Assembly: GCA_026397855.1 (NCBI GenBank)
Contig: JAPLUA010000333.1
Location: 1-5,020, forward strand
Length of the DNA stretch: 5,020 bases
Direction: 5' to 3'
From: Verrucomicrobiota bacterium
Lineage (GTDB): Bacteria; Verrucomicrobiota; Verrucomicrobiia; Limisphaerales; UBA8199
The notes below the pieces were generated by a model that saw only the letters and a program-made list of their open reading frames with translations, had not been told where the DNA came from and searched no databases. Positions 4,317 through 5,020 of the stretch are shown piece after piece; position 1 is the stretch's first letter, and every line of letters starts with the position of its first letter. The position numbers and the translations under genes are program-made.

Positions 4317-5020
4317 ATGAACCGAACAACACGATCCATCTTTTGCGTCCTGCTGGCGCTTGCGCTTGGCGCCGCGCTGCCGGCGTCCGCCGCCACGAGC
4401 AGCTCCAAAGCCGCCGCCAAACCGTCCGCGACAAAAACGGGCCGCCGCGGTTCCATCTCGCGGAATCCCTACATCGGGGCCATCGCCATTGACGCGGCGA
4501 CCGGCAAGGTGCTGTTTGAGGACCAGGCGGATGCGAAAGGCTACCCCGCGAGCATGCTCAAGCTGATGGACCTGCTGATCATCCAGGAGAAGATCGAGGC
4601 GGGGCAGATCTCGCTGCAGGACCAGGTGCCGGTGAGCGCCAAGGCCTCCAAGACCGGCGGCTCGCAGGTCTGGCTGGCAGAGAAGGAGTCTTTCACGCTC
4701 GAGGACATGCTCTACGCGCTCATGATCCAGTCCGCCAACGACGCGGCCGTGGCAATCGCCGAGAAGGTTGGCGGCACCACCGAAGGCTTCGTTGAGCTGA
4801 TGAACAAGAAGGCGCGCGACTTGGGCATGACCGCCACGCTCTTTCATTCCGTGCATGGCCTGCCGCCGTCCGCCGGCCAGGAAAACGATGTCACGACCCC
4901 ACGTGACTTCTCCCGGCTCTGCGCCCAGTTGCTGAAGCATCCCGACATACTCCGCTACACCTCCGCGCGCGAGCGTCCGTTCCGGCCCAACGTCGCAGGG
5001 AAGACCGTGGTCATGCGCAC
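4317..5020 (+). CDS. D-alanyl-D-alanine carboxypeptidase, family S11 (DacA/DacF-like), C-terminus cut by window edge
   Basis: This is a penicillin-binding-protein-type serine peptidase that removes the terminal D-alanine from peptidoglycan pentapeptides in the periplasm. A signal peptide occupies residues 1-26 (hydrophobic FCVLLALALGAALPASA). An Ala/Ser/Lys-rich linker follows to about residue 50, and then the peptidase domain starts at NPYIGAIAIDAATGKVLFEDQ. The active-site SxxK motif is S79-M-L-K82, preceded by YPA as usual. The second motif, SxN, is S139-A-N141 in MIQSANDAAVAIAE. FHSVHGLPP at 176-184 corresponds to the family's F-x-N-x-H-GL region, with Ser where Asn is common. The third motif (KTG) would lie beyond the window; 234 residues are visible of an expected 380 or so. 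The ATG at 4317 was chosen because an in-frame TAG lies at 4299-4301 and the signal peptide begins there; no Shine-Dalgarno is seen. It is transcribed away from batD. The exact paralogue cannot be named from this fragment. Confidence 0.95.
   Translation, partial: MNRTTRSIFCVLLALALGAALPASAATSSSKAAAKPSATKTGRRGSISRNPYIGAIAIDAATGKVLFEDQADAKGYPASMLKLMDLLIIQEKIEAGQISLQDQVPVSAKASKTGGSQVWLAEKESFTLEDMLYALMIQSANDAAVAIAEKVGGTTEGFVELMNKKARDLGMTATLFHSVHGLPPSAGQENDVTTPRDFSRLCAQLLKHPDILRYTSARERPFRPNVAGKTVVMR

Noticed and set aside
4305..4319. Near-palindrome TGATC-CAATT-GATCA overlapping the carboxypeptidase start codon as an operator
   Set aside because: Five-base arms in a single copy, with no second site or known regulator motif; chance is a sufficient explanation.
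4014..4940. N-terminal extension of the batD frame, open up to 4940 on the minus strand (about 309 extra residues)
   Set aside because: Most of it runs antisense to the carboxypeptidase gene, is rich in Arg/Gly/His as expected of a shadow frame, and would bury the clear signal peptide that follows Met at 4013.

Overview
The window is GC-rich bacterial DNA holding five protein-coding genes, two of them cut by the window edges. My best taxonomic guess is a member of the Verrucomicrobiota, possibly the Limisphaerales (subdivision 3). This rests on a Bat-type batD-batE pair, high-GC codon use, and intergenic palindromic repeats whose spurious translations I remember (unchecked) as recurring short 'hypothetical proteins' in that group. 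No rRNA or marker gene is present to confirm it.

Layout: (1) 1-675, minus strand, a classical short-chain dehydrogenase/reductase missing its C-terminus at the left edge. (2) 676-845, a short divergent spacer with an inverted repeat. (3) 846-1142, plus strand, a 98-residue protein whose N-terminal half resembles small antitoxin-like or AbrB-like proteins; no toxin gene follows. (4) 1143-1431, a gap between convergent genes packed with perfect short hairpins. Three are triloop hairpins with related stems that differ by compensated base pairs, two are overlapping and mutually exclusive GC-rich hairpins, and another sits directly behind the batE stop codon. (5) 1432-2172 and 2169-4013, minus strand, a translationally coupled batD-batE pair. 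BatD is a secreted, membrane-anchored beta-domain protein; BatE has TPRs, two membrane segments and an SH3-like domain. (6) 4014-4316, a divergent spacer with another triloop hairpin 36 bases upstream of batD. (7) 4317-5020, plus strand, the first 234 residues of a family S11 D-alanyl-D-alanine carboxypeptidase, truncated by the right edge.

The BatD-BatE pair and the carboxypeptidase both work in or outside the cytoplasmic membrane. The Bat pair is notable because the usual upstream partners (MoxR ATPase, DUF58 protein, BatA/BatB) are absent: a divergent cell-wall gene lies directly upstream of batD. The dehydrogenase and the small protein look unrelated to these. The most distinctive non-coding signal is the hairpin family: four copies keep a 6-7 bp stem and a three-base loop while the stem sequence changes, which suggests selection for structure or a REP-like mobile origin. 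I found no CRISPR array, tRNA, transposase gene or phage gene.
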